Positions 1 to 7,503 of a stretch of 64,000 nucleotides of DNA are shown here, in pieces (positions within the stretch are counted from its first letter, which is position 1; every line of letters begins with the position of its first letter). A model generated the notes under the pieces. That model had not been told where the DNA came from, did not search any database, and worked only from the letters and a program-made list of their open reading frames with translations. The stretch is from NCBI RefSeq assembly GCF_900113835.1, contig NZ_FOQV01000012.1:62001-126000 (forward strand), written 5' to 3'. The DNA comes from Allobosea sp. OK403 (lineage in GTDB: Bacteria; Pseudomonadota; Alphaproteobacteria; Rhizobiales; Beijerinckiaceae). The translations under genes and the position numbers were made by a program.

Positions 1-897
1 TGGCAGGCCGGCAAGCCCGACCTCGACGGCGCCGAACTGATGGTCATTCCCGAGGGCAATAGCCGCGTGCTCAAGCTGCAGGCGGGCGAGGTCGATGCCG
101 CCATCGATATTCCGCTGAACCAGGTGCAAGGGCTGGGCCGCGACGGCAAGATCAAGACGGCGGTGGCCAATGTCTTCCGTACCGATTTCGTCATCATGAA
201 CACACGCAAGAAGCCGTTCGAGGATCAGCGCGTCCGGCAGGCATTGAACTATGCGATCGACAAGGAGGGGCTGGTCAAGGCGCTGCTCTACGGAACGGGC
301 AAGGTCTCGAACTCGCCGATGCCGCCGATGGCCTATGCCGACTCCAGCCTGAAGCCCTATCCGCACGACCTTGCCAAGGCCAAGGCCCTGCTGGCGGAGG
401 CCGGCTACAAGGACGGCTTCAAGACCTCGCTGCTGGTGGATTCCAGCCGGCCCCTGCACCGCCAGCTCGGCCAGGCCTTGCAGGCGGCCTTGAAGCAGAT
501 CGGCGTCACCGCCGATATCCGCCTCGTCGAGGGCGGCACGCATTGGACGACGACGAAGGCCGGCGACTACGAGATGGCCGTTGCCTATGCCACGAGCGAC
601 ACCATCGACCCTGACCAGCTTGCAGGCTTCCTGATCGTCAATCCCGAGCGCGCCAATGCCTACCACACGGAGTGGAAGAGCGAGCGCGTCAACGAGCTCT
701 ACGACAAGGAGCGCGTCACTGCCGACGGGCCCGAGCGCGGCAAGATGTTCCAGGAGATGATCAGGAACGCGCATGACGGTGCGCCCTCGGTCTTCCTGTT
801 TTATCCCGGCACCTCCTATGCCTATCGCAGCAATGTCGAGGGCTTCGAGGTCCTGCCGACTTCGAATTTCCGCCTCGAAGACGTCAAGCTGAAGTGA
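1..897 (+). CDS. ABC transporter substrate-binding protein, SBP_bac_5 family (5'-truncated by window)
   Basis: C-terminal 298 residues of a periplasmic peptide/opine/nickel-type solute-binding protein. The reading frame is open from base 1, so the N-terminus and signal peptide lie outside the window. Family-typical stretches are the segment VRQALNYAIDKEGLVKALLYG, with the usual R-Q-A-x-x-x-A-I-D signature, and AKALLAEAGY about 35 residues later. The stop is TGA at 895-897. Two permease genes of the DppB/DppC type follow on the same strand after 56 bp, so this is the binding component of one importer. The substrate cannot be read from sequence. The ATPase genes are not present downstream and may lie upstream of the window. 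Confidence 0.9.
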   Translation, partial: WQAGKPDLDGAELMVIPEGNSRVLKLQAGEVDAAIDIPLNQVQGLGRDGKIKTAVANVFRTDFVIMNTRKKPFEDQRVRQALNYAIDKEGLVKALLYGTGKVSNSPMPPMAYADSSLKPYPHDLAKAKALLAEAGYKDGFKTSLLVDSSRPLHRQLGQALQAALKQIGVTADIRLVEGGTHWTTTKAGDYEMAVAYATSDTIDPDQLAGFLIVNPERANAYHTEWKSERVNELYDKERVTADGPERGKMFQEMIRNAHDGAPSVFLFYPGTSYAYRSNVEGFEVLPTSNFRLEDVKLK

Positions 898-953
898 GGT
901 CGGCGATCTGAAGAGAGGCACGGGCGCCTCGTCGCCCAAGCCCCGTCCCCGCC

Positions 954-1889
954 ATGCTGATCTACATTCTCAAGCGCCTCGCGCAGCTGGTGCCGGTTCT
1001 GTTCGGCATCACGCTGGCGTGCTTCCTCCTGCTGCGCGCCCTGCCGGGCGACCCTGCGACGCTCCTCCTCGGCGCGCGTGGCGGGCCCGAGGAGATCGCG
1101 CTGATGAAGCAGCGGCTCGGGCTGGACCTGCCGCTGTGGCGCCAGTACCTGCTCTTCCTCGGGGATATCGTCTCCGGCAGCCTCGGCCGCTCGGTCGTGC
1201 ATGCGCGGCCGGTGATGCAGCTTGTGCTGGAGCGGCTGCCGGCGACCTTGTGGCTCGTTGCATATTCGACCGCGCTCGCCGTGCTGATGACCGTGCCACT
1301 GGCCTTGTGGTCGGCGATGGAGCGCGGGCGACCGGTCGATCTCGCGATCAAGCTCGCCTTCACGATCGTGATCGCGATGCCCTCCTTCTGGCTCGGCCTG
1401 ATCTTCGTCATCCTGTTCGCGATCTGGCTGCCGCTGTTCCCGACCTCTGGCTATGGCGACGATCTGCTCTCGCGGCTGCACCATACAACCCTGCCGGCGC
1501 TGGTGATCGCGCTCGCCACCGCCTCGCTGACCATCCGCAGCCTGCGCAGCGCCATCCTCGCCGTGCTCGGCTCGGACTACGTTACGACGGCGCGTGCGAA
1601 GGGCGCCGGTACGGCTCGGCTGATGACCGTTCATGTCCTGCCGAATGCGCTGATCTCCTCGATCTCCGTGCTCGGCGCCCATACGAGCTGGGTGATCGGT
1701 GGCACGGTCGTGATCGAGACCGTCTTCGCGCTACCGGGCCTCGGCTCGCTCTTCGTCGAATCGATCTTCGCCCGCGACTATCCGCTCATCCAGGGGCTCA
1801 CCATCGTCTTCGCCGTCCTCGTCGTGCTGATCAACCTGGCCACGGATCTCGCCTATGCGCTCGCCGATCCGCGCATCCGGCTGGAGTGA
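954..1889 (+). CDS. ABC transporter permease, DppB/OppB type
   Basis: 311-residue inner-membrane permease. The N-terminus MLIYILKRLAQLVPVLFGI is the classic first membrane helix of DppB-type permeases, followed by the G-D-P (LPGDPATLL) and GLD-P segments. The cytoplasmic EAA loop is seen as TTARAKGAGTARLMTVHVLPN, where the ATPase docks, and the C-terminus ends in A-D-P-R-I-R. Length is normal for the family. The stop at 1887-1889 lies 4 bases before the next start, so the two permeases are an operon pair. Function: one half of the transmembrane channel for the binding protein encoded just upstream. Confidence 0.95.
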   Translation: MLIYILKRLAQLVPVLFGITLACFLLLRALPGDPATLLLGARGGPEEIALMKQRLGLDLPLWRQYLLFLGDIVSGSLGRSVVHARPVMQLVLERLPATLWLVAYSTALAVLMTVPLALWSAMERGRPVDLAIKLAFTIVIAMPSFWLGLIFVILFAIWLPLFPTSGYGDDLLSRLHHTTLPALVIALATASLTIRSLRSAILAVLGSDYVTTARAKGAGTARLMTVHVLPNALISSISVLGAHTSWVIGGTVVIETVFALPGLGSLFVESIFARDYPLIQGLTIVFAVLVVLINLATDLAYALADPRIRLE

Positions 1890-1893
1890 GCCG

Positions 1894-2706
1894 ATGAGCC
1901 GCCTCCGCTCCAATCCGAGCCTCTTTGTCGGGCTCGCCATGCTGGCGCTGCTCGCCGCCTTCGTCGCGCTCGGCCAGCTTTGGACGCCGCAGGACCCGTT
2001 CGGGATCGACTACGGCAACACCTTGCAGCCGCCCTCGCTCGCCAACTGGCTCGGCACCGACGATCTCGGCCGCGATGTGGCCTCGCGGGTGCTGGCTGGC
2101 GGCTATGTCGACCTCAAGGTCGCGCTGATCTGCGTCGCGGCGCCGGCCATTCTCGGCATCGCCATCGGCGCGATCTCGGGCTTCGTCGGCGGGCGCGTCG
2201 ACACCTGGATCATGCGCATCACCGACATCTTCTGGGCCTTCCCGTTCTACGTGCTCGTGATTGCGATCGTCGGCGTGCTTGGTCCCGGCGAGACCAATCT
2301 CTACCTCGCTTTCCTGCTCGTGAACTGGATCTCCTTCGCGCGCATCGTGCGCGGCGAGGTCCTGGTGCTGCGCAACCTCGAATTCGTGCAGGCGGCGCGG
2401 AGCCTCGGCTGCTCGACGCCACGCATCGTGATCGTCCATGTGCTGCCAAACGCGGTCAACCCGGCCATCGTCTACGCAATGGCTGACGTGGTCCTCACCA
2501 TCCTCGCCGTGACCTCGCTCTCCTTCCTGGGGCTCGGTATCCAGCCTCCGACACCGGAATGGGGGCTCATGATCTCGGACGGCCGCCAGTTTCTCTTCGA
2601 CGCCTGGTGGATCGCGACCTTCCCCGGCCTCGCCATTATCTACACCGGCGTCACCTTCGCGCTGATCGGCGAAGGTCTCGACACTGCGCTGCGCCCCAAG
2701 GGTTGA
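1894..2706 (+). CDS. ABC transporter permease, DppC/OppC type
   Basis: 270-residue inner-membrane permease, second half of the channel. I chose the ATG at 1894 (MSRLRSNPSLFVGLAML), which lies 4 bases after the preceding stop. A longer in-frame start at 1855 would overlap the upstream gene and adds residues not typical of the family. DppC hallmarks are the WLGTDDLGRDVASRVLAGG segment near residues 50-68, the EAA loop (AARSLGCSTPRIVIVHVLPN) and the G-L-G-I-Q-P-P-x-P-E-W-G motif near the C-terminus. It acts with the neighbouring permease and binding protein. Confidence 0.94.
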   Translation: MSRLRSNPSLFVGLAMLALLAAFVALGQLWTPQDPFGIDYGNTLQPPSLANWLGTDDLGRDVASRVLAGGYVDLKVALICVAAPAILGIAIGAISGFVGGRVDTWIMRITDIFWAFPFYVLVIAIVGVLGPGETNLYLAFLLVNWISFARIVRGEVLVLRNLEFVQAARSLGCSTPRIVIVHVLPNAVNPAIVYAMADVVLTILAVTSLSFLGLGIQPPTPEWGLMISDGRQFLFDAWWIATFPGLAIIYTGVTFALIGEGLDTALRPKG

Positions 2707-2736
2707 CGGCCGTCCCCACCCGATTCGCCACAGGTT

Positions 2737-3687
2737 ATGCCAATGAGCTTCTTTGACGACGATCCCGTCCTGCAAGGCATCGGTACCCTGCTTGCTGAAA
2801 AGGCCCATGCGACCTTCCGCGAACGCGGCGTCCCGCCCGAACAGTTCGGCTATGTCCTGCTGCAGCCCGGCCGCGATGGCGGGCGGCCGAGAGGCGCGGC
2901 CCTGAACGCGGGCTGGCGCAGCTATCCCTGCTCCTTGGTCAAGGTGTTCTTTCTCGTCGCCGCGCAAGCGGCGCTGGAGGAAGGGCGGCTTCAGCCTCAC
3001 GAAGAGCTGGAGCGCGCCATGCGCGATATGATCCTGTGGTCGTCGAACGCTGCCACGAACTACATCATCGACCTGCTCTCGGGCACGACCGGAGACACGC
3101 TCCTGACAGATGCCGAGATGGCGGCCTGGAGCGGGCGGCGTCAGAGCGTCAACCGCTACTTCGCCGCGCTCGACTGGCCGGAGCTCGACGGTATCAATCT
3201 CGACCAGAAACTGATGGACGATCTGCGCTATGGCCGCGAGAAGATCGGCCTCGATCAGTCGCCCATCGGCCACAATGTGCTCACACCGATCGCCATGGCG
3301 CGGCTGATGTACGAGATTTTCCATGGCTCGCTGCTGGGCGAGACCTGCCGGCCGGTCATCCGCGACCTTCTGGCCCGAAACCTGGAAAGCCCCTTTGTCC
3401 AGCGAGGTGCCTATCAGGTCTCAGGCTATCTCGCCGGCGGCATGCCGGCGGGCACGCAGGTCTGGTCCAAGGCTGGCCGTACCCGCTGGCTCGGCGACGA
3501 GCGCGCTGAGTTTCGCCGGCATGACGCGTTGCGGTCAATCCTGCCGAATGGCGAGGCATTGATCGCCGTCGTGTTCACCCAGGGCGAGGCGATCGCCGAA
3601 GACGATGGTTTTTTTCCGTCGCTCGGAGCGCTGATTGCGGAACAGATCGTGCGCCGCGATGTCGGACACAGCGTTCGCCAGCGATAG
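2737..3687 (+). CDS. Cytosolic serine hydrolase, class A beta-lactamase fold
   Basis: 316 residues with the three active-site elements of penicillin-recognising enzymes: S-L-V-K at residues 66-69 (SxxK nucleophile/base), W-S-S-N at 101-104 (replacing SDN), and K-A-G at 245-247 (replacing KTG). No signal peptide or lipobox is visible, unlike true periplasmic beta-lactamases, so it probably acts in the cytoplasm. It starts 30 bp after the permease stop, which suggests it processes the imported solute. A second ATG at 2743 is also a plausible start. Role as amidase, esterase or peptidase is inference; resistance to beta-lactams is not implied. The gene ends inside an intergenic hairpin repeat. 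Confidence 0.8.
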   Translation: MPMSFFDDDPVLQGIGTLLAEKAHATFRERGVPPEQFGYVLLQPGRDGGRPRGAALNAGWRSYPCSLVKVFFLVAAQAALEEGRLQPHEELERAMRDMILWSSNAATNYIIDLLSGTTGDTLLTDAEMAAWSGRRQSVNRYFAALDWPELDGINLDQKLMDDLRYGREKIGLDQSPIGHNVLTPIAMARLMYEIFHGSLLGETCRPVIRDLLARNLESPFVQRGAYQVSGYLAGGMPAGTQVWSKAGRTRWLGDERAEFRRHDALRSILPNGEALIAVVFTQGEAIAEDDGFFPSLGALIAEQIVRRDVGHSVRQR

Positions 3688-3796
3688 AGCGCTTTCGAGC
3701 GAAGTGGATACCGGTTCGCGTGAAGAAACCGCGATAAAACAAGAATATAGAGCGTTTTCGAGCGAAGTGGACGCCGGTTCGCTCGAAAATGCTCTA
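3686..3796. repeat. Two tandem copies of an intergenic palindromic repeat
   Basis: Two related units, about 3686-3741 and 3749-3796, both contain CGAGCGAAGTGGA followed by CCGGTTCGC. Each can fold with its flanks (GCGAA pairing with TTCGC; in the second unit, AGCGTTTTCGAGCGAA with TTCGCTCGAAAATGCT). The same core recurs at 34835-34937 and, in part and inverted, near 50609-50619. They lie just after the serine hydrolase stop and before the 3' end of the kinase gene, i.e. between convergent genes, where they may act as a bidirectional terminator. Confidence 0.75.
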
Positions 3797-3864
3797 AGCT
3801 CGGCACCGGGCAGCGCAGCCCGACACGAAGCGGGCAGCCCACTGCATGGCCGACGCGGCGTATG

Positions 3865-6657
3865 TCAACGCTGATCTTCCAGGTAGATGGCGAGTTCGTC
3901 TACCAGGCGGCGCGACGCGTCGACATCAGAGGCTTCGGCCGCCTCTTCGAGGCCCGCGCCGAAATCGGTGATCGCCTGGAAGCCGAAGGCACCGCCTGAT
4001 CCCCTCATGTTGTGGCCAAGGATCGTCACAGCTTCGAAATCGGCCCGGTCCAGCGCGTCGCCCATGGAGACGACATGCTGTCTGCAACTGTCCAGGTAGG
4101 CGGGGACATAGGCCGCGAGCCTGGCGCTTGGGCGCCACGACCTGGGCGCTTCGAGGCGATCATCGCTGCGCAGAAGGGGCGACGCGACCGTGGAGTAGTC
4201 CTTGATCGCCTGGAGGAGCACGTCCTGCTTGATGGGCTTGGTCAAGTACGCCGTACAGCCCGCCGCTAGGCAGGCCTCGCGATCGCCCTTCAGCGCCGAC
4301 GCCGTCAGGGCGATGATCGGGGTTGGGGCGCGGTCATTGGCCTTTTCCCAAGCGCGGATCGTTCGCGTGGCGGTCAACCCGTCCATGACCGGCATTTGTC
4401 GATCCATCAGCAGCAGATCATAGCGGCGAGCTTTGAACATCTCGCAGGCGATCAACCCAGTCTCGGCCACATCGACGAGGTAGGGCGTATCTTCGAGGTA
4501 GGCCAAGGCGATGGTGCAGTTGTCCGGAGAATCCTCGGCCATGAGGATGCGCAACGCCGGCAGCGGTGCCTCCGGGCTGGCGCCCACTGGCGCGCTGACA
4601 GGCCGGCTGGCGGCCGCCCAGATCTCGAACGGAAGGGAAAAGGCGAACACGCTTCCCTTGCCCATGGTGCTGGTCACCCAGATCCGACCGCCCATCAACT
4701 CGACCAGGCGCTTGGAGATCGTCAGGCCGAGGCCCGAGCCGCCGAACCGGCGCGTCGTGGAGGAATCGGCCTGGGTGAAGCGCTCGAAGACGCGGTCGAG
4801 CTTGTCGGCGGCGATGCCGATGCCGGTGTCCGACACGCAGAACCGAAGCGCGGTCGGGGCGGAGCCATCCTGGTCTCTTTCGACCTTCAGGGAGACCTTG
4901 CCAACCTCAGTGAACTTGATGGCGTTGCCAAGCAGGTTGAGCAGCACCTGACGCAGGCGGGTCGGATCGCCGATCAGATCGTTGCTGACGTCCGGCGCGA
5001 TCTCGCAGACCACGGTCAGCCGTTTTTCCTGCGCCTTGGGGGCGACCATCTCGATCACCTTCTCGAGGTGGTCGCTCAACGAGAAGCCCGTCTGCTCCAG
5101 GTCGAGCTGCGAGGCCTCGACCTTGGACAGGTCCAGGATGTCGTTGATCAGGTTGAGCAGGTTGTCGCCCGCGCGGCGGAAGATCTGGACGTATTTGTCC
5201 TGCTCGGGCGTGAGCGAGGTCTTGGCCAGCAGGTCGGCGATGCCCATGACCGCATTCATCGGCGTGCGGATCTCATGGCTCATGCTGGCCAGGAAATCGG
5301 ACTTCGTCCGGCTGGCGCTCTCGGCGTCAGCCTTGGCTTGCTGCAGCTCGGCCTCGACCCGCTTGCGCTCGGTGACGTCGCGCGCCGCCGCGAAGACGCC
5401 CTTCAGGGTACGGCTTCGGTCATAGAAGGTGGTGGCGTTGTAGGACACGACGGCCTGCTTGCCGTCGCGGCTTCGCACCGTCAGCTCGTAGTCAGTGAGC
5501 GACTTTTCAGCGAGGACGCGCTTGATCCCCGCCTCGGCCCGCTCGGGATCGGTGAAGCAGTCCTTGAACGGTGCTCCGATCAACTCGTCGCGGGTGGAGC
5601 CGGTCAGGGCCTCGGTCTGTTTGTTGACGTCGGTGATGATGCCGGCAGAGTCGGTGGTGATCAGGGCGTCGATGTTGGATTCGATCAGCGAGCGGGTATA
5701 AAATTGCTGGTCGCGCAGGCGTTGGTCCGACCTCTTCTGCTCTTCCTCGACCAGCTTGCGGGCGGTGTTGTCGGTGCCGATCAGCAGGTAGCCAATGATG
5801 GCACCCGCGGCATCGCGCAAAGCCGTGACCGAGACGACTGCCGGAAACCGGGTGCCGTCCTTGCGGATATAGGTCAGCTCGTAGATGTCCTCGATGCCGC
5901 GCGAGGCCTTGAACACCAGGGCCTCAAATCCAGGCTCGATCGGCGTCGCCAGTTCGGCGCTCAAAGCCCGGGCCCGCACGACCAGTTCCTGGGGATCGGA
6001 GATGTCGGCCGGCGTGATGGTGTTCATCACCTCGGCGGCCGTATAGCCGAGCATGCGTTCGGCGCCGACATTGAAGATCTGGATCACGCCCTTGGCGTCG
6101 GTGGCGATGCTCGAGAAGTTGGCACTGTTGAAAATGGCGCTCTGCAAGGCGCCGGCTTTGAGCAGGGCCTCTTCAGCCTCCTTGCGCGCCGTGTTGTCGG
6201 TGCCGATCAGCAGATAGCCGATGATAGCGTCCTGCGCATCGCGCAATGCCGTGACCGAGACGACTGCCGGAAACCGGGTGCCGTCCTTGCGGATATAGGT
6301 CAGCTCGTAGATGTCCTCGATGCCGCGCGAGGCCTTGAACACCAGAGCCTCGAACCCCGGGGTGATGGCGGTCGCAAGTTCGGTGCTCAAGGCCTCAGCC
6401 CGCGCGATCAGCTCCTGGGGATCGGAGATGTCGGCCGGCGTGATGGTGTTCATCACCTCGGCGGCCGTGTAGCCGAGCATGCGCTCGGCGCCGACATTGA
6501 AGATCTGGATCACGCCCTTGGCGTCGGTGGCGATGCTCGAGAAGTTGGCGCTGTTGAAGATGGCGCTCTGCAAGGCGCCGGCCTTGACGGTCGACTCGTC
6601 CGTTTGGCCACGGGCCGCGGCTTCGGTCGCTCGAGCCAGCGGAGCCTCGTTGCCCAC
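3865..6657 (-). CDS. Hybrid sensor histidine kinase (three PAS, HisKA, HATPase, receiver, Hpt)
   Basis: 930-residue multidomain phosphorelay protein without evident membrane helices, so probably cytoplasmic. Domains in order: PAS 1 (about 26-160), PAS 2 (167-302, an almost identical copy of PAS 1), PAS 3 (320-432), a HisKA box with H461 in SMSHEIRTPMNAVMG, HATPase with N578 in the N box and G-boxes DTGIGIA (610-616) and GGSGLGLTI (639-647), receiver with D752 (LLLMDRQMPVMDG) and K807, and Hpt with H882 (GHNMRGSGGAFGF). The start is GTG. It lies downstream of a single-domain response regulator on the same strand, a likely output partner. The signal sensed is unknown. Confidence 0.93.
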   Translation of the reverse strand: MGNEAPLARATEAAARGQTDESTVKAGALQSAIFNSANFSSIATDAKGVIQIFNVGAERMLGYTAAEVMNTITPADISDPQELIARAEALSTELATAITPGFEALVFKASRGIEDIYELTYIRKDGTRFPAVVSVTALRDAQDAIIGYLLIGTDNTARKEAEEALLKAGALQSAIFNSANFSSIATDAKGVIQIFNVGAERMLGYTAAEVMNTITPADISDPQELVVRARALSAELATPIEPGFEALVFKASRGIEDIYELTYIRKDGTRFPAVVSVTALRDAAGAIIGYLLIGTDNTARKLVEEEQKRSDQRLRDQQFYTRSLIESNIDALITTDSAGIITDVNKQTEALTGSTRDELIGAPFKDCFTDPERAEAGIKRVLAEKSLTDYELTVRSRDGKQAVVSYNATTFYDRSRTLKGVFAAARDVTERKRVEAELQQAKADAESASRTKSDFLASMSHEIRTPMNAVMGIADLLAKTSLTPEQDKYVQIFRRAGDNLLNLINDILDLSKVEASQLDLEQTGFSLSDHLEKVIEMVAPKAQEKRLTVVCEIAPDVSNDLIGDPTRLRQVLLNLLGNAIKFTEVGKVSLKVERDQDGSAPTALRFCVSDTGIGIAADKLDRVFERFTQADSSTTRRFGGSGLGLTISKRLVELMGGRIWVTSTMGKGSVFAFSLPFEIWAAASRPVSAPVGASPEAPLPALRILMAEDSPDNCTIALAYLEDTPYLVDVAETGLIACEMFKARRYDLLLMDRQMPVMDGLTATRTIRAWEKANDRAPTPIIALTASALKGDREACLAAGCTAYLTKPIKQDVLLQAIKDYSTVASPLLRSDDRLEAPRSWRPSARLAAYVPAYLDSCRQHVVSMGDALDRADFEAVTILGHNMRGSGGAFGFQAITDFGAGLEEAAEASDVDASRRLVDELAIYLEDQR

Positions 6658-6764
6658 TTCCGTCTTCGAAATTGAGATGGGGAGTTTCCTAACTCAAAAC
6701 AGATGGGCCGTGACGCTTTCGAATTGGAAGGGTCACTCGAAACGAGAGCAGGATTGATCCGGCT

Positions 6765-7127
6765 CTAGTGGAGAAGCTTGCCGACGGCGAGCTCCAGCTG
6801 CTCCGGCCAGTACGGTTTCTGGATGAACTGGCCACCCCCGACGAACAGGTCGGACATGTCGGCGGTGAGTGGGCTGCCGGATGTATAGAGCACCCGCAAT
6901 CCCGGCCTGATGCCGATGGCCTGATTGGCCACATCGTAACCGCCGAGTGCCAATTTGCCGAGGCGGATGTCAACGAAGAGCATGTCGATATGCTGGCTGG
7001 CGGAGAGGTGCAAAAGCGCGCTCTCCAAATCGTCGGCCAGCAGTGGCGTGTGCCCCAAATCCTCGATAGCCCACTCGGCAGCCAGGCGAATGACCATTTC
7101 GTCCTCGACCACAAGAATAACGGCCAT
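6765..7127 (-). CDS. Single-domain response regulator (CheY-like receiver)
   Basis: 120 residues using the internal ATG at 7127 (MAVILVVEDEMVIRL). An upstream ATG at 7145 adds six residues. The acidic pocket is E8-D9, the phospho-acceptor is D53 in MLFVDIRL, the conserved T/S is in LYTSGS (about 82), and the lysine is K104 in FIQKPYWPEQ. There is no output domain, as in receivers that shuttle phosphate or regulate a partner protein. It precedes the hybrid kinase gene on the minus strand by about 107 bp and is probably co-transcribed with it. Confidence 0.88.
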   Translation of the reverse strand: MAVILVVEDEMVIRLAAEWAIEDLGHTPLLADDLESALLHLSASQHIDMLFVDIRLGKLALGGYDVANQAIGIRPGLRVLYTSGSPLTADMSDLFVGGGQFIQKPYWPEQLELAVGKLLH

Positions 7128-7503
7128 CAGAGCAGCCTCGTGCATGATCGCGGCATTCAGGAACCCCTATCGCGTCGTCTTGATGGATTCGACGACGCGC
7201 ACATAACGCGCAAACGATGCAAAGGTTCCGGTTATTCCCAGGAGCAGCCCACCGTCATTGCGGCCGTGCGACACAAGGGGGCACAGCCGATCCTGGGCCT
7301 GGGCGTTGGCGCGTTCACGCAAGCGCCTGGACTTGGCCCGGCTAATCGTCGACCGGGCCATGTCCAGGCATCAGAATTGGCTTTCCAGCGTCAGAACATG
7401 CGGAGAGGAGGCTTGGCGTCGTCTGGCAGGAGCAGCTTATCGGGTGTCCGGACAAGACGCTCCGCCAAGTCGGCCTCTGGGCTGCCTCCTGCACGCTTCT
7501 CCC
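7128..7503. other. Intergenic stretch without a recognisable gene
   Basis: About 375 bp between the response regulator start and the stop of the SMC-like ATPase gene. Open frames exist on both strands, but none has a family-like sequence or a good ribosome site. It should hold the promoter of the regulator-kinase operon near its left end. Confidence 0.5.

Noticed and set aside
1831-3324. 497-codon minus-strand open frame
   Set aside because: Antisense to a permease and the serine hydrolase, both with clear motifs.
3686-3796. Possible CRISPR-like repeat array
   Set aside because: Only two degenerate units, no regular spacers and no cas genes; it is the palindromic intergenic element seen elsewhere in the window.
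4396-6675. 759-codon plus-strand open frame
   Set aside because: It is antisense to the hybrid kinase, whose domains and catalytic residues are unambiguous. High GC and codon bias leave long open frames on the opposite strand.
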